From Bombardia bombarda (Eukaryota > Ascomycota > Sordariomycetes > Sordariales > Lasiosphaeriaceae): a DNA stretch of 64,000 bases. How positions within the stretch are numbered: position 1 is the stretch's first letter; each line of letters opens with the position of its first letter. The stretch spans positions 5,394,001 to 5,458,000 of the forward strand of contig JAULSR010000002.1 in NCBI GenBank assembly GCA_030512295.1, read 5' to 3'. Made by a program: the position numbers and the translations under genes. Below, piece by piece: positions 1 through 12,700 of this stretch. The notes under the pieces are model-generated. The model searched no databases. It saw only the letters and a program-made list of their open reading frames with translations, and was not told the DNA's origin.

Positions 1-13
1 GGATCGGTTCTGG

Positions 14-37
14 GGTGGTGGTGGTGGTGGTGGTGGT
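14..37. repeat. GGT microsatellite
   Basis: About eight GGT units at the very start of the window. It is not a telomere repeat. Confidence 0.9.
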
Positions 38-3000
38 TGGAGGTCGGTGGTCGGTGATGGGTGGTGCTATTGCTGCTTGAGCCGCCCCCAAAAGCTGAAG
101 GCTTGAAGGATAAAAAAAACTAAAGTGGGGCAGATCGCCTGCAGCTTGCCAATGGACTCGGGATCACTACCCCTGTCGACTTCCATGCCGCCTTCTTTTT
201 TCCCTTCAGATGGAGATTTGTGAGAAGCAAGACCGCCGACAGGACTAAGGAGGGGGAACTGTGAGGAGGACAGGTGTAACCCCACGCATCCACGCACCTA
301 ACTAAGGAAAAAAGAACGGGTAGGCCTTCCAGACATCACAACCCGCACGGAATTGCTCCGTCCTGCTGCTGCTCTCACACGTGCAGAACGGCTGATGGTG
401 GATGGGGGAGCATTGCAGTTCAGCTACAGGCCGCAGGCTGCAGGCTGCATTGATGCATGGCGATAAATATGTCTTGCGAGCTTGCCTGAGGTGTATTGAC
501 TTCCAGCCGTTTCCATCATCTATCCCCCACCTACCATCGAGCATCAAGGCATATATGGATCAGGGCATATATGGGGGCCTCATAAGTTCCTGCTCTCGGA
601 TTACGGGCGTAAGACATACGGACGCGCGCAGACCCCGCCACCAAGCTGCTGCTCCTGCGAATTTGTTGGTGTATCGTCGGACAACACCGACCATGGATAG
701 TGCCTAGCTTACCTTCACCTGGGTAGGTAGATGCTTCCGGCCAGTGGTTACCGCTGACCTGGGTGGGTGGGCGGCACCTAAAAAACAAAAAGCAGGATAC
801 GTACGAAACATCAGGACTGTCGAGGTCAACGTTCGACTTTCTCTTCAAATCCTGATGATTCCACGCCACCTGCGCGCGATGGTCTAGCACAGCTATCCCA
901 CGCATACCATCAGTGATACAGCCCTCTCGTCCCTCATTTGACCAGACGAGATACGGGGTAGATCTTGGATGTGTCGGTACCGAGATGTCTGCTGCGATTT
1001 ATTTAAACTTCTAGGTTGAATTGAAGAATCTTCAGATTAATTGATAGCATACCTTTGATTTAGTCCAAGTAATAAGTGAGCCTCATGTCCCTGACCGACA
1101 CAGAGATTCTGCAGCTGTTAGTCGGTTGTCTATCGGCCCTTTCTTTACCCTGTCATGGAGTCTGTGTATCTCAACCTCTCAACGCTTGAGCCCGACAGGG
1201 TCACTGGAGGCCCATATCTCAGTCATTGATTTGCAGTGCCATGTTAGACGTTTCGTTTGAACAAGTGGCCACCCCAAGGCTCTCCGTAGAGCTGCCCTGA
1301 AGGTGGGCATGGAGACAGGGTGGGATAATGATAGACGTGGTCTTGATGCGGATTGGGAGGGAAAGATGACCCGACGCCAGAACCTGTTGGGAACTGGATG
1401 GTGGGCGGAAAGATGCAGCATGGTGCAGCCCAGCCGCCGTCATTTCATGTGATGGTACTCCGTACGTAGTGTAGTAGGGCGATCAAGGATCTCTCTCTTC
1501 CTTCCCCCTTTTCCCTATCCACCACCCACCTCACTCGTGTTGGACAGCATGGTTCCCAGTGCGACACAATTTGCACCCTTATTGGCTGCGGTCCTGCAAG
1601 TCTGTGAATGTGTCGGAGGACTCCAGAATGAAGCGTATCCATCTCCGCGCATCTTGGGAATGGTCCTGTGATAGCTCCCGGCCGGTTTGTTTGGTCCCCG
1701 CGTCGAGGTCAGTTCAACTTCAGGGCGTGCATGGCTGGCTGGCAGGGAAGAACCTTGCCTTCGGGGCAATCAGCTGTCATACGCATGTAAAGGAAAAGGA
1801 TCTACGCACCAGTAAGCACTCTCTAGTACTAGGTAGGGTTATCCACCCGAGGTCCCGCGCCGTTCAACGGCTGACGGCGTCGACGTTTAAAAGTCGACTT
1901 CTGGGAGCTAGGAGGGAATGCGTGGGATAAGTCTGTCTCTTGCTTGCACTGGAGAGAGGAGGAGCATAGTGGAATACCGACGACCCCCGCTCGCCATCGT
2001 GGCTGGCGTTGCACGGTCCACGATCTACGATCCACAGGCCATCGGTCCCAGGTCACTGGCCACAGGCCTTGGAGACAAACCAACAGGCTCGAGGTTCATG
2101 ATACCTAGGTGGCCAGACGGTCTGGCGCTTGCTTCTGGGACTCACGGTGAGTGAGCGGAACGGGATGAGATAGCTCGGATAGGTGTGGACGTGGGATCCT
2201 TTCCAAATGTTCCAGAAGCTATTGCTTGATGCTACTCACCACTCCCACCCCACCATGTTACCTACAGGTAGGTACAGTGGGTGTACCTCGTGCGGGTCGC
2301 TCCTGCACTTTAAGCACGCATACATGCTACCTACATTAGCGCTCGGCCCCGCTGCGCGGTGAGCTTTTCATATGTTTTAGCCCCTGGAACCGCCGTAAGA
2401 TAGGCTCTATAATAGCGTTGGCTCTTGCAGGCTTGCAGGCTTGCAGGTAGCCGGCCGGTCGCCGCCGCCGTCGTGTCCTCTTCCAGGTTAGGCGGTCTGG
2501 GTTTGTCCCGTCTTTCACTGCCATGGCTGGTGAATGCCATTGCAGCCAATGCAGGACAGGGCAGCCATTTAAATGCACTCCCGACATTGGCGCCGGATGG
2601 TGTGGAGGTGAAGGACAACCTAGGACTGTGGTTGCCCCTGCGCCTGTTGCCCCTTGTCTGGTAGTGTAGTGTAGGTTGACTGAGGCGATTCCCAATAAAC
2701 GTCATGTCCGCTGTGCAGGCCCCCCCGATCTGCCATCGTACAAACGCCTCTGGCCACGATCGGGCCGCGGAACACATCCCATCACACCCCGACCTATTCT
2801 AGGTAGAATTCTAATCAATCAGCACCTTCACTACCTACACTACCTGGGCAGGCGTCCTTCATCCCCCACCAACCGCCGTCATCCACCCCCTGCCCGGTTC
2901 TTCTCTTCTCACGACACGGTAGTAGCTTGGAGCTTGGTCAAGGTCAGCCAAGGTTGAAGCGGCAATCTCGAGGCAGTTTAGCTCCCGTTTGTTCTGGCGC

Positions 3001-3151
3001 GCGCTGTCCCCTCCCCGTACACACCTACTTTCATTCCATCCCAGAACAGCATCGTCCCTCGGCCCCGAGCTGTGGGCTGTGAACTGTGTGGACGTGGGCG
3101 ACGGGCAGAGCCGTCTTCATCCGTCGACTAGCACTTCACCTTTAACCCAGT

Positions 3152-3155
<4 letters not shown>

Positions 3156-3184
<29 letters not shown>
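3156..3184. repeat. AC dinucleotide microsatellite
   Basis: About 14 AC units in the upstream region of the transcription factor gene. Confidence 0.95.
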
Positions 3185-3186
<2 letters not shown>

Positions 3187-3405
3187 CGCGCACACTTGTC
3201 ATTGTAGCTGCTGATGGAGGCGGTGGTGGCACTCATACACAAAAGGCCTAACACTGGATCCGGATGCAGCTATCTACCTAGGTAGCTGTCAAGCTCTTTC
3301 ATTCTCCCTTGTTTGTTCTGTCATATGGTACGAGACCAGGGTGTTCTGGCATCTTCACCACAGACTCGCAGAGAAGCACCAAGACAAGGACCAAGACTTC
3401 TCAGA

Positions 3406-3471
3406 TCGCAGACTCGCAGACTCGCAGACTCGCAGACTCGCAGACTCGCAGACTCGCAGACTCGCAGACTC
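3406..3471. repeat. 8-base tandem repeat (TCGCAGAC), about 8 copies
   Basis: Direct repeat of TCGCAGAC with no spacer. The unit length is not a multiple of 3, yet all three forward frames stay open across it because the unit lacks stop codons; this produces spurious open frames and is not evidence of coding. Confidence 0.95.
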
Positions 3472-3947
3472 AGGCTTTGTCCCGTATGTATACAATACCA
3501 CCCACAGCCACCTGGTTACACCAACCTGTCTCAGTCGCCTCGATTAGGTGCATCATATACACACACAGTACACAGCAAGCACCCAGCACCACATAGCACA
3601 CACAGCACAGAAAGCTGCCCCGTTCCTCCCCGTTCCTCTTCCCCGCCGCCGCTCTCTGCACACACGCACAGCGGCGGAGATTTATTGCCAGTCTCCCTCG
3701 AGTCTCTCCCCCTTCACCTCGTCTCGGTCACTCTGGACGGTTTCTGCCCTCTCCGGTCCTTTTTGTGATATCGATATCTTTGCCCCTGGCCACGCCCTCC
3801 TTTCTTTCCTGACCTCTGACCCTGTCTTTGCGCCTGGCCATGCCAGTGAACTACCTAGCTGGGCCACCACACCTTCCGCCCCCGGACCCCCAAAGACTCG
3901 AGACCTGGAGAGTGAAGGAATAACGACGGCTTTCCCGTGTCTGAACA

Positions 3948-6900
3948 ATGTCCTCAGCCTTCCCCGCCACCATGGACTCGGTCAACATGGCTTCGGGAGC
4001 CGCCCTAGACCCCGACTCCCCGCCCGCTCAGCCCCCTGCGCCTGGCAGCCAGGAAAACCCGTCGTCCAAGAAGGCCTCTGTGAGAAAACGGACAAAGACG
4101 GGCTGTCTCAGTACGTCATGCCAATGCCATGGCGCGCCTCTACCTGCATTCCTTGGCCTCTCCAGTAACTGACTTATTCCCTTTCTCTCCTGCGCACAGC
4201 CTGCCGAAGGCGGCGCATCAAATGCGACGAAGGCAAGCCAACATGCAGTAACTGTATCAAGTCCAAAAGACAGTGTGAAGGCTACAACCAGCGGCTCACC
4301 TTCAAGGAGCCCCTGGGATCATATGGCCATGGGCCCCTCTTCGGACATCCGCTTTACCACCAGCACACCCAAGACGCCCTAATGAGTGCTCAGCTCGCAG
4401 CCACACATGCCAAGTCTGCCTCCTCATCACAAGGGCCCCTTGCTGTCATTGCGCCCAAGCCCCCTCCGGTAGACTTTACTGGCGCCGCACCTCTCCCCTT
4501 CGGACCTTTGTATCAACAGGGACAACCACCAAACCCTCACTTAGCTGGACCTCACGTCTTGAGTCCCACTTTGTATAGCCCGCAACATCCATTGCCTAAC
4601 TCTCTGTCTCTGCCGCCTGATTCATCTGGATTACCACCAGCCTACGCTGGACAATTCGGAGTGGGCGAGCACTATAACTTCGTACAGCCAAGCTCCTCGG
4701 CGTTTGAAACAAGTCCAACCATTGTTGAACATGGCTTACCTATCCCTCACGAGCAGCAGCGGCAACATTACCTGCATCCCGCGAATCAGTCGCCAGTGTC
4801 CCCTGTGAAGGTCGAATTGCAACAAGAGCAGGCCGTTGCCGTCGAGGATGGATACTGGCAGTCGGATGACGAGGCATCGATGGGCGAGTCGGACGACGAG
4901 GTGCTCCCCGACAAATATGCCGCCCATCTTGACTCGAATGATCTCGGCATACAGGTGGCCAGGCGCTTGGATGCTCCCCTCGGCGTATCGCGATTCAACA
5001 TTAGAACATTCTCGAGCTACATGGATGAGAATATCTTGGACACATACACGCCGTCATCAACCAACTCGCCCCTGAACGATCCGCAGACAGCAGCTATCTT
5101 CTGGCACTTTGTCAATGTGACTGGCAGGATAATCTCTCTGTACGAGAGGCATCCGGTTCATCCTGGGAACATGTTCCAGGGACAGCCCGTGCCAAAGGCA
5201 AGGCGAAGCATATGGACTTGTAAGTACAGGCCTCCCCCATTGTGTTTCGTTTTGTTGTGGGAGAGAGAAAATCTGACAATTGTGCCTACCTAGATGTATT
5301 CCCCATAATGTCATTCAGCCATCCCGCATTAATGCAGGCGATACTTGCACTCGGCAGCCTTCAGATAGCGAAGCGCCAGGGACTGCCGCCGACCGCCGCC
5401 ATGAAGCACTACCACTTGAGTCTCAGGAGAATTGCAAAGAACTACCGCAGCGCCACCAAGCGGACCCAGTCGGCAACTTTCGCAGCCACTCTCCTGCTCG
5501 GCTTCTACGAGGTCTGGAATTCAGACCACGAGAAGTGGTGCAAGCACATGTGGGGAGCCCGCGCCATCTTGAGGGAGATTCCCCTCCAGGAGATGACGCA
5601 GGAGATTCGTTCGCTCAAGCGAAGAAGGGCGCACAGGGCGCAGGAGCAGAGAAACCAGCACCAGTGTGATGCATTCTGCCAGCCCCTACACGATGCCGCC
5701 GACGCTGAAGCCGACCAGGTGGAAACCGATTTGGACTGGATGGACACGGACCTGATCGGCCAGCTCACTGGCCACCACGTATCCTACGACGACTTTGGCC
5801 TCGACACTGGAGCGCGGCCGTCGTCGCGGCAGTATACAGAGCGCGACATTGAGAACTACAAGCACCTTGGCGACCTCTACTGGTGGTACTGTAAGATGGA
5901 CGTCTACCAGAGTATTCTCGGGGGACACGCCTGTTGTGAGTAACATGCTTTTCGCGTTTCAAAGAGAAACTAGGCGACCTAGACTTGGCTAACGACAGAT
6001 TTTAGTATGGAGTACGAACACTGGACGCAGTGCGCGCCTCGGGCGCCGTTTGGAAGGAAAGATGCCATGTAAGTTCTCAAGCCCTACTCCCCCTTCCCCT
6101 CCCATCTCATACGTCACCATTCATAACCGCTCAGGGGCTTATTTTAACCTGTTCAAAGCTACGGAACGTTCGACCACCTCCTTCTCCTGCTGGGGCGCTC
6201 GACTAACTTTGCATCCCGAGATTTGGCGCGAAAGCGCAGAGCACGGAAAGCCGAAGCCGCCAGCGGGCAGCGAGGGCCCCGCCGCCGGGATACGGTGGCC
6301 CACCGGGAGGCCCTCCAGGTGGCCCTCCAGGTGGCCCTCCAGGCGGTCCGCCGGGCGGCCCCCCAGGCCACTCCCCGCCCACCTTCCCAGGCCTGTTCCC
6401 CTCCAGCGGCCACTTCAGCCTCCCAACAGGCTTCAGCCCGCCGCGCGAGACATCGCCGACCAGCGACGATGCCGCCGATGAAATGGACCTGGACGACAGC
6501 ACGGCGGCGGCGTTGCGCGAATGGACCGAGATCCGCCAGGCCTTCGAGGTGTTCCGGACGCGGCTCGGCCCGGACTTTGCGCCCATGGGACCCGACTACG
6601 CCAAGGCCGAGCCGACGCCGTTCGGGCCCGCGCTCATGTACAGGACGTACAGCATGGCGGGCATCTGGATGAACTACTACATGGGGCTGATCGCGCTGCA
6701 GCGGGCGCACCCGTCAATGCCGCCCGTGGCCGTCGTGGCGGCGGGCATGTCGGCGCAGCAGACAGCGCCGTGGGCTAACGAGATTGGGCGCATCGCGGCG
6801 GGGTTGTACGAGGACTGTGCGAATATTGCCGAGGTCAGCACGCTAGTAGCAGCAGTGTTTCTGGAGAGCAGTTTTTGTCTGTTTGTTGCGGCTATACAGG

Positions 6901-7400
6901 TGAGTTACTACCTTGATGAAGATCACACGGCGGCTCGGCGCAGTGGGGAATGAATGTATCCGTGCTGGTGTGATCGTTTTCTCATGACACACACACCTTA
7001 ACTAACTTGTCCCTTTCTTACTCAATAGTTCCGAGACATGACACAACGCCACTGGGTCGTCAGGCGGCTGCACGACATTGACCGGCTCACGGGGTGGGCG
7101 TCGGCGCGGCAGATCGCCGACGGGTGCGAGTCGGCCTGGTTCAAAGCGGCCGAGATGGGACGCGGCCCTCCGTACCAGCGGCCCCCTGACATGGAGCCCA
7201 TGGTCCCCGGCTCGGCGGCCTGGGTCAACCGGCCGCGGAGGATCGACCGCCGCATCCAGGAGCTGGACGCCGAGGGCGCCGGCGCCAGCAGCGGCGAGAA
7301 CCGCGTGGTGCTGGCCCGGACGGAGCAGGCGCACTATGCCTTAGGTCTGCTCAGCGTCGAGCAAGACCTAGATAATCTGGATCTTGACAAGACGGACTAG
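3948..7400 (+). CDS. Zn2Cys6 fungal transcription factor (frame break in exon 5)
   Basis: Nuclear DNA-binding regulator of the Gal4-type Zn2Cys6 family; target genes unknown. Proposed exons: 3948-4110, 4200-5219, 5294-5935, 5999-6068, 6159-6899, 7029-7400; all introns have GT-AG ends. The cluster CLTCRRRRIKCDEGKPTC, followed by SNCIKSKRQC, is created only when intron 1 (4111-4199) is removed, which supports the model. A fungal-specific middle region follows, with FSHPALMQAILALGSLQ and the conserved YGTFDHLLLLLGRLTNFA at the start of exon 5. A proline/glycine block (PPGG repeats, 6282-6365) precedes an acidic DLDD segment. Frame is lost within about 6240-6290: exon 5 begins in one frame and ends in another, with no usable intron between. 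One extra base in the G3C4 stretch at 6274-6280 restores about 1002 residues. The ATG at 3972, in frame, has a better context (CCACCATGG) than the one at 3948. Confidence 0.85.
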
Positions 7401-8054
7401 GCGAGTCCCTGTGAGGGGGGTTGGGCGGAGATGTGTTGTTGCCAATGAAAATAATATAAATATTCCTAGTCCTGGGTGGTTTAGGGTAGGTATATAAGTG
7501 TTTGAAAGATAGGCTGGGTGGGTGGTTTATTGTCGTTATATTAGGGGGGCATCTTGGCTGAGCATAAGATGGGCGATAAGTAATAATAAGTTTTAGTTTC
7601 TTTGGTGTTCATCACGCAAGAGGGGGGCGCTGGCGTTTCATTCTGTTAATTCATTACTCGGGAAGACTTTTACATATTATGATGTTATGAGGATCTGGAA
7701 AATGGTGGCACGGGGCGGCGTTGTTAGGAACTGTGATGTTCTAAACTTGAATAAAAAAAGACATTGCGTAGTAGTCATACAATTATTGCTCGTAAAGTTT
7801 GACATCATGCAGCAGCAACAGCAACAGCGGTCGGGAAACAAAGCTAGAGAAGAGGCGTAAAAGAAAGAAGGGTGAATGGGTATTCCACAGGTTTGCCAAC
7901 AAGTAATTTAGAGCTTTTGTGGTTATATTTCTTATTTCCTTACATATCTCCACAGCCGCCCGCCCGCCTCCCTGCCTGCCCTCCCTCCGCTTTCCGCGTC
8001 ATCTTAAACTTGGTCAAGAGCACTGTCGCCAAGGTCTGCCTGCATGGGCCTCGC
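7401..8054. other. Intergenic region between convergent genes
   Basis: No gene seen. The AT-rich stretch at 7445-7465 and the A-rich element near 7750 are plausible 3' processing signals for the transcription factor gene; the rest should hold the 3' end of the proteasome gene on the other strand. Confidence 0.5.
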
Positions 8055-9084
8055 TTAATTCGTCGGCAGCCGCTCAACAACAGCGGCCATCTCCTCATCT
8101 GTGTATATCCTAAAGCCGCGATCCTTGGTGACGCTAGCCAGCTGCACATTCTTCGAGTCGAGCGTCTCCTCCATGACCTGCTTGAGCGTCTTGAGCACCA
8201 GGGTCTCGGCGTCGGTGATGGTGAGGGACTATAGCGTAGCGCACATTCAAATTAGTAACCTATACCATATCATACCAACTCTTATCTGTCTATCCTCTCT
8301 CTCTCTCTCTCTCACCTTGTGGTACTCGTTCTGCAGCTCCGCCTGCGCGCCCTCACTACCGCTACCGATAGCCTTGGCGTCATAGCGGTAAAAGGTGCCC
8401 GAGGGCTCGGCGTGGTAGAGCGAGGGGCCGTCCTCGTCGTAGCCGGCGATGAGCAGGGCGACGCCGAAGGGGCGGCTCATGATGCTCTCCTCGCCGTCGG
8501 CGCTCTCGCCGAAGCGCAGGGCCAGGTCACAGATGGCCTGGGTGCAGCTCTCGACGCGCAGGCGCTCGTTGTAGTTGAACGCGTGGCTCTGGCACTCGAC
8601 GCGGGCGTGCTCGACCATGGAGCGGGCGTCGGCCTGCAGCCCGCTCATGGCGCAGCCAATGTGGCGGTCGATCTCGACAATCTTCTCGACCGACGACGTC
8701 TCGAGCAGCGTCGACGTCACGCGCTTCTCCACGCCCAGGATCACGCCCTCGGCCGTCGCGACGCCGATGGCCGTGCTGCCCAGCTTGATGGCCTCGAGTG
8801 AGTACTCGACTTGGAAGAGGCGGCCTTCGGGGGAGAAGGTGCTGTAGGTAGGAGGAGGGGTGGTCGTGCGTGTCAGTCGAGCTCTTCTAGGGTATATGCG
8901 ATAGGAAGGGGGACAGGGAGGCTCGTTGGCCATGGTCACTGAGCATGTCTGCCTGTCACTGTGGTAGTTACCTACTTGATGCCCCGGTCTAGAATGCATA
9001 CAAGTCAGCCTCTGTCTCACCTCTAGGATAAATCCGCCTGCCGAGGAATAGCAACTCACCATACTCAGATCTTGCCATAAACAT
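8055..9084 (-). CDS. PUP2: 20S proteasome subunit alpha type-5
   Basis: Alpha-ring subunit of the 20S core particle; alpha subunits gate the chamber and are not themselves proteolytic. Exons in coding order: 9060-9084, 8976-8988, 8316-8841, 8055-8228, giving 245 residues, the normal size for the family. The N terminus MFMARSEYDRGINTFSPEG spans three exons; the second is only 13 bases and encodes part of DRGIN. The TFSPEGRLFQVEYSLEAIKLG signature of alpha subunits and the following GSTAIGVAT are intact. The phases of all three introns close without a gap. Intron 3 (8229-8315) carries a CT-rich microsatellite. The gene is divergent from the gamma-tubulin complex gene, 713 bases away. Confidence 0.95.
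8296..8313. repeat. CT microsatellite in intron 3 of the proteasome gene
   Basis: About nine CT units; on the coding (minus) strand this is a GA tract directly after the 5' splice site. Confidence 0.85.
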
Positions 9085-9797
9085 CTTGACGGTATTACGG
9101 GCGGCGCGAGGCGGCTACGTGTAGGTACGGGTACTGTATTGTTGACTCTCGGGCTAGGTGGGGAGGGGGGCCTGCTCTTAGTTGTGAGAAAGGCTGATGC
9201 GGTGAGGCGACTTGATTTCGTTCTTGTTGTATGTCCTTGCGTACCTAGTTACAGGCGAGTAGAAGCGGAATGGATGAATCGGTAGGTACAGGAAAGGTGA
9301 GGCCTGGGTCGGATCGGTAGGTAGCGTATCCGCAGCGAAGCGGCGATGGAAGCTCCAGGCACGGCAGGTCCACGAAGCTCCCTTCTCCACTGGCCAACGA
9401 GCAGCCCCCCCTGCAGCGTAGGTACAAGGTACCTCCACTGGAATCCGATGGGGCTTCAGCCTCACCCCATACCTACCTTACCTAGTTGTGTAAGCCCTGT
9501 AGCAGCTGCCCCACACACACCTAAACCCGGACAAGACGGTAGTATGCAAGGAAGCATCTGCGCACTGTAAGCTCAACGCGTCAATCAGCTGTCGGGCGCG
9601 TTGCAGTTTATTTGTATCCATGGCCCATGCCATAACGATAACGCTGCCAGCTCGTTGTTGCTAGTGTGTGATACTCCACCCCTCCCCCACCATCGTTAAT
9701 CGTCGTCGTCCTCCTCCACGCCCCGAGTTGCCTCGACAAATGGTGCCGCCGCTCTTGAAAACGACAGCGGCTTTGTTGCAAATGTAGGCCGGGAGAA
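9085..9797. promoter_or_regulatory. Probable shared promoter of proteasome alpha-5 and GCP2 genes
   Basis: 713 bases between two divergent start codons, with no open frame of note. TAGGTA/TACCTA elements occur at about 9127, 9320, 9420 and 9470. I see no clear TATA box. Called a promoter from position only. Confidence 0.45.
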
Positions 9798-12700
9798 ATG
9801 TCTTCGGGCACTAGACCGCCGTCATATGCGGAAAAGAGGACCAATGGCGCAGCCGCAGGCGACAGAGCTCCCCCAGTCTCGAGGTCGCGCCTCTCGGCCC
9901 CTGACCCTACCGCATATAACACCACCAGAACCGACCGCGATCGAGAGCGCGATCGTGAACGTGATGCACGCAGCAGACATGCACCACCACCAACACAATC
10001 ACAACCCACACCGCCAGCCTCGACGTCGACAGCGGCCCCGCCGCACAAGCGTACGGCCTCGGGAAACCCCCGGCCCACCACCAGGACCGTCGTCGATGAG
10101 CGCCGCACCGAAAAGGTCCAGGTGACAACAAGGGAGACATTGGTTGCCCGCACCCGGAGCCCCGATCGTCGCGGCGCCCCCAATGACAAGGCCAGGGCCG
10201 CTAACGCCACAAGACAGCGCCCCCCCGAGCCCAGGCCATCAGCGAGAGATGTGCAAGCCGAACCGCTACCCCCTCAAGTGCTTCCGCCAGTGCCATGGGA
10301 GCCCGAGGCCGCCCTGTTGCCGCACACGTCAGCCCCCCTAGCCTCGCGCATATCCATACCACCTCTGGCTTCGTCTGCGCCTCATGCCCTCCAACCAAAG
10401 CCCCTCCACGAGCTGTCTCTTGCCGCCCAGGAAGCGGCCCTGCTAGAGGATCTGCTGTTCGTCTTCATGGGCTTCGAGGGCCAGTACATCCGCTTCGCCA
10501 AGGGCTACAACCCCTATGAGGAACGGGACCGCCTGTCGGGTCCCCAATGGCGAATCCTCCCCGGCCTGGACCCAAGCCTCCAGGATCTGACCCAGTCCAT
10601 GCTGCGCATGGCCACCCACTACTCGGCCCTGGAGATGTTTGTCGACGTCCAGAGCCGCGACGAGTTCGGCTCTGTCAACCACGCCCTTTGCGCATCCATC
10701 CGCAGGCTGCTTCAGGAGTATCTCGTCATGATTGCCCAGCTCGAGACGCAGTTTCTGGCCAACGACTCGTTCACTTTACATGTCCTTAACATCCACATAC
10801 TACCAACTAGCCACATGATGTCTCAGCTCTATGCCCTTGCGCACGATCTGCTCAAGCGGAATGCTCTGCTGGATGATGAGACAGACGAATCGAACGATAG
10901 CGCCGACGATTTCGACCACATCCTGGAACAGCTTAGAGAGGGCGGCGACCTGGTCCCGGGCAATATGACGGGCAAGAAGATCTGTAAAGGCGGTGTCGTT
11001 CTCGGCTTGATAACGAAGAGGCTCGAGTCCATGTCTGGTGATCCTGCAGCCCGCACCCTTCTCACATCCCTGCTCAGGGACGCAAGTCGCCCATATATGG
11101 CCATGCTGAATGAGTGGCTACATCATGGCGGTATCAATGACCCTCACTCCGAGTTCCTGATCAAGGAGCAGAGGAGTATCCGCCGCGAGAGGCTGGAGCA
11201 GGACTACACTGATGAGTATTGGGAGAGGCGTTACACCATCCGGGACCATGACGTCCCACCACAGCTCGAGGGGCTTAAAGACAAAGTCCTGCTCGCTGGC
11301 AAGTACCTCAACGTCGTTAGGGAGTGCGGAGGGGTTGATGTCAGCCTGCAAGTCAAGGACGTGCCTGTCTCCTTCGACGACAACCGATTCTTGGACAATG
11401 TGAACAACGCATATGCCCACGCGAACGAGTCGCTAATGCAGCTTCTTCTTACGGCGCATGCTCTTCCAGCGAGGCTCAGATCTCTCAAACATTATTTCTT
11501 CCTCGATCCCTCTGACTACTTCAACTACTTCCTCGAGCTTGGTGCCTCGGAGCTGCGCAAGCCCGTCAAGTCTGTCAACACCGGCAAGTTGCAATCGCTG
11601 CTTGACCTGGTTCTCCGCCAGCCCGGTAGCATCGTATCCTTGGATCCATTCAAGGAGGACGTCAAGGTCGAGATGAACGAGATCACCCTGACAAAGTCGC
11701 TCCAGCGCGTCGTCAACATCACGGGCATCGAGCAGGGCGAGTCCCTCCAGCCCCTGGCAAACCAGCCCGTCGACCACGACAAGAATGCTAGCGGCTTTAC
11801 CTCGTTGCAGCTCGACTATGTCGTTCCCTTCCCCGTCTCGCTGGTTATCAGCCGCAAGACGGTATGGCGCTACCAAGCCCTGTTTCGCTACCTGCTTTCG
11901 CTGCGCTACCTCGAATCTCAGCTGTCTGCAACGTGGCAGACGCACACACGCGGCTTCGTGTGGGCCCACCGGTCGTCGTCGCGCAACCTCGAGATCTGGA
12001 AGCGACGGGTCTGGACACTGCGCGCGCGCATGCTGGTCTTTGTGCAGCAGCTACTATACTTTTGCACGGCTGAGGTCATCGAGCCCAACTGGCAGAGCCT
12101 GATGGCGCGCCTGCGTGGAAAAGATACCGGCATCCTTGCCACACAAGATGGTGGCGGTGGTGGTGCTTCTGCCACCCCTGGAAAGCCAGGGGGGCCAACA
12201 CGGACGGTGGACGAACTGATGCAGGATCATGTCGACTTTTTGGATACATGTCTGAAAGAGTGCATGTTGACAAACAGCAAGCTGCTAAGGGTGAGTTTCC
12301 TCCCTCCCTATCCTCCAAGCCTCGTATCACCATCAGCTTCATTCCATCCCATATCCCATTTGCCTTACCTCGATATCCCTTTCTGGCCTTCTACCGTCAT
12401 GTCTATGTATCTTCCTAACGCCTGTTACCAGATCCACTCCAAACTCATGCAAACCTGCACAATCTTCGCCACCTACACCAACTGGCTATCGCGCGAACTG
12501 GAGCGCACAGACCCGGATCTATCAGGCACCACCAAGCCGCCCAACATGACGGACGACCAGTGGCGGCAGTTCCAGGCCGTCAAATCACAAAAACCAAATC
12601 CTACCACAGACCCGGCCGAAGCCAGCAGAGGCGGCGGGGCCGGAGCCGGAGGCGACTCGGAGGCGCGCGTCAGCGAACTGTTCGACATGATTAAGAAGTG

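Larger units (their letters stand above)
1..3947. other. Gene-poor left flank
   Basis: I see no convincing gene. Open frames here are short, use atypical codons and have no recognisable motif. The stretch holds a GGT repeat (14-37), three copies of an 8-base CTTGCAGG unit (2424-2447), several TACCTA/TAGGTA palindromes (2259-2274, 3274-3285), a CA repeat (3156-3184) and an 8-base tandem repeat (3406-3471). The last 700 bases are pyrimidine-rich and probably contain the promoter and 5' leader of the transcription factor gene that begins at 3948. Confidence 0.6.

Noticed and set aside
1..37. Telomere at the left end
   Set aside because: The repeat is GGT, not TTAGGG, and there is no subtelomeric signature.
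531..905. Minus-strand open frame of 124 codons
   Set aside because: No family motif, atypical composition, and overlapping unrelated frames on both strands.
3406..3471. Possible CRISPR-like direct repeats
   Set aside because: The 8-base units are contiguous with no spacers; this is a minisatellite.
8319..8801. Plus-strand open frame opposite the proteasome gene
   Set aside because: Antisense shadow of exon 3, which encodes a clear proteasome subunit.
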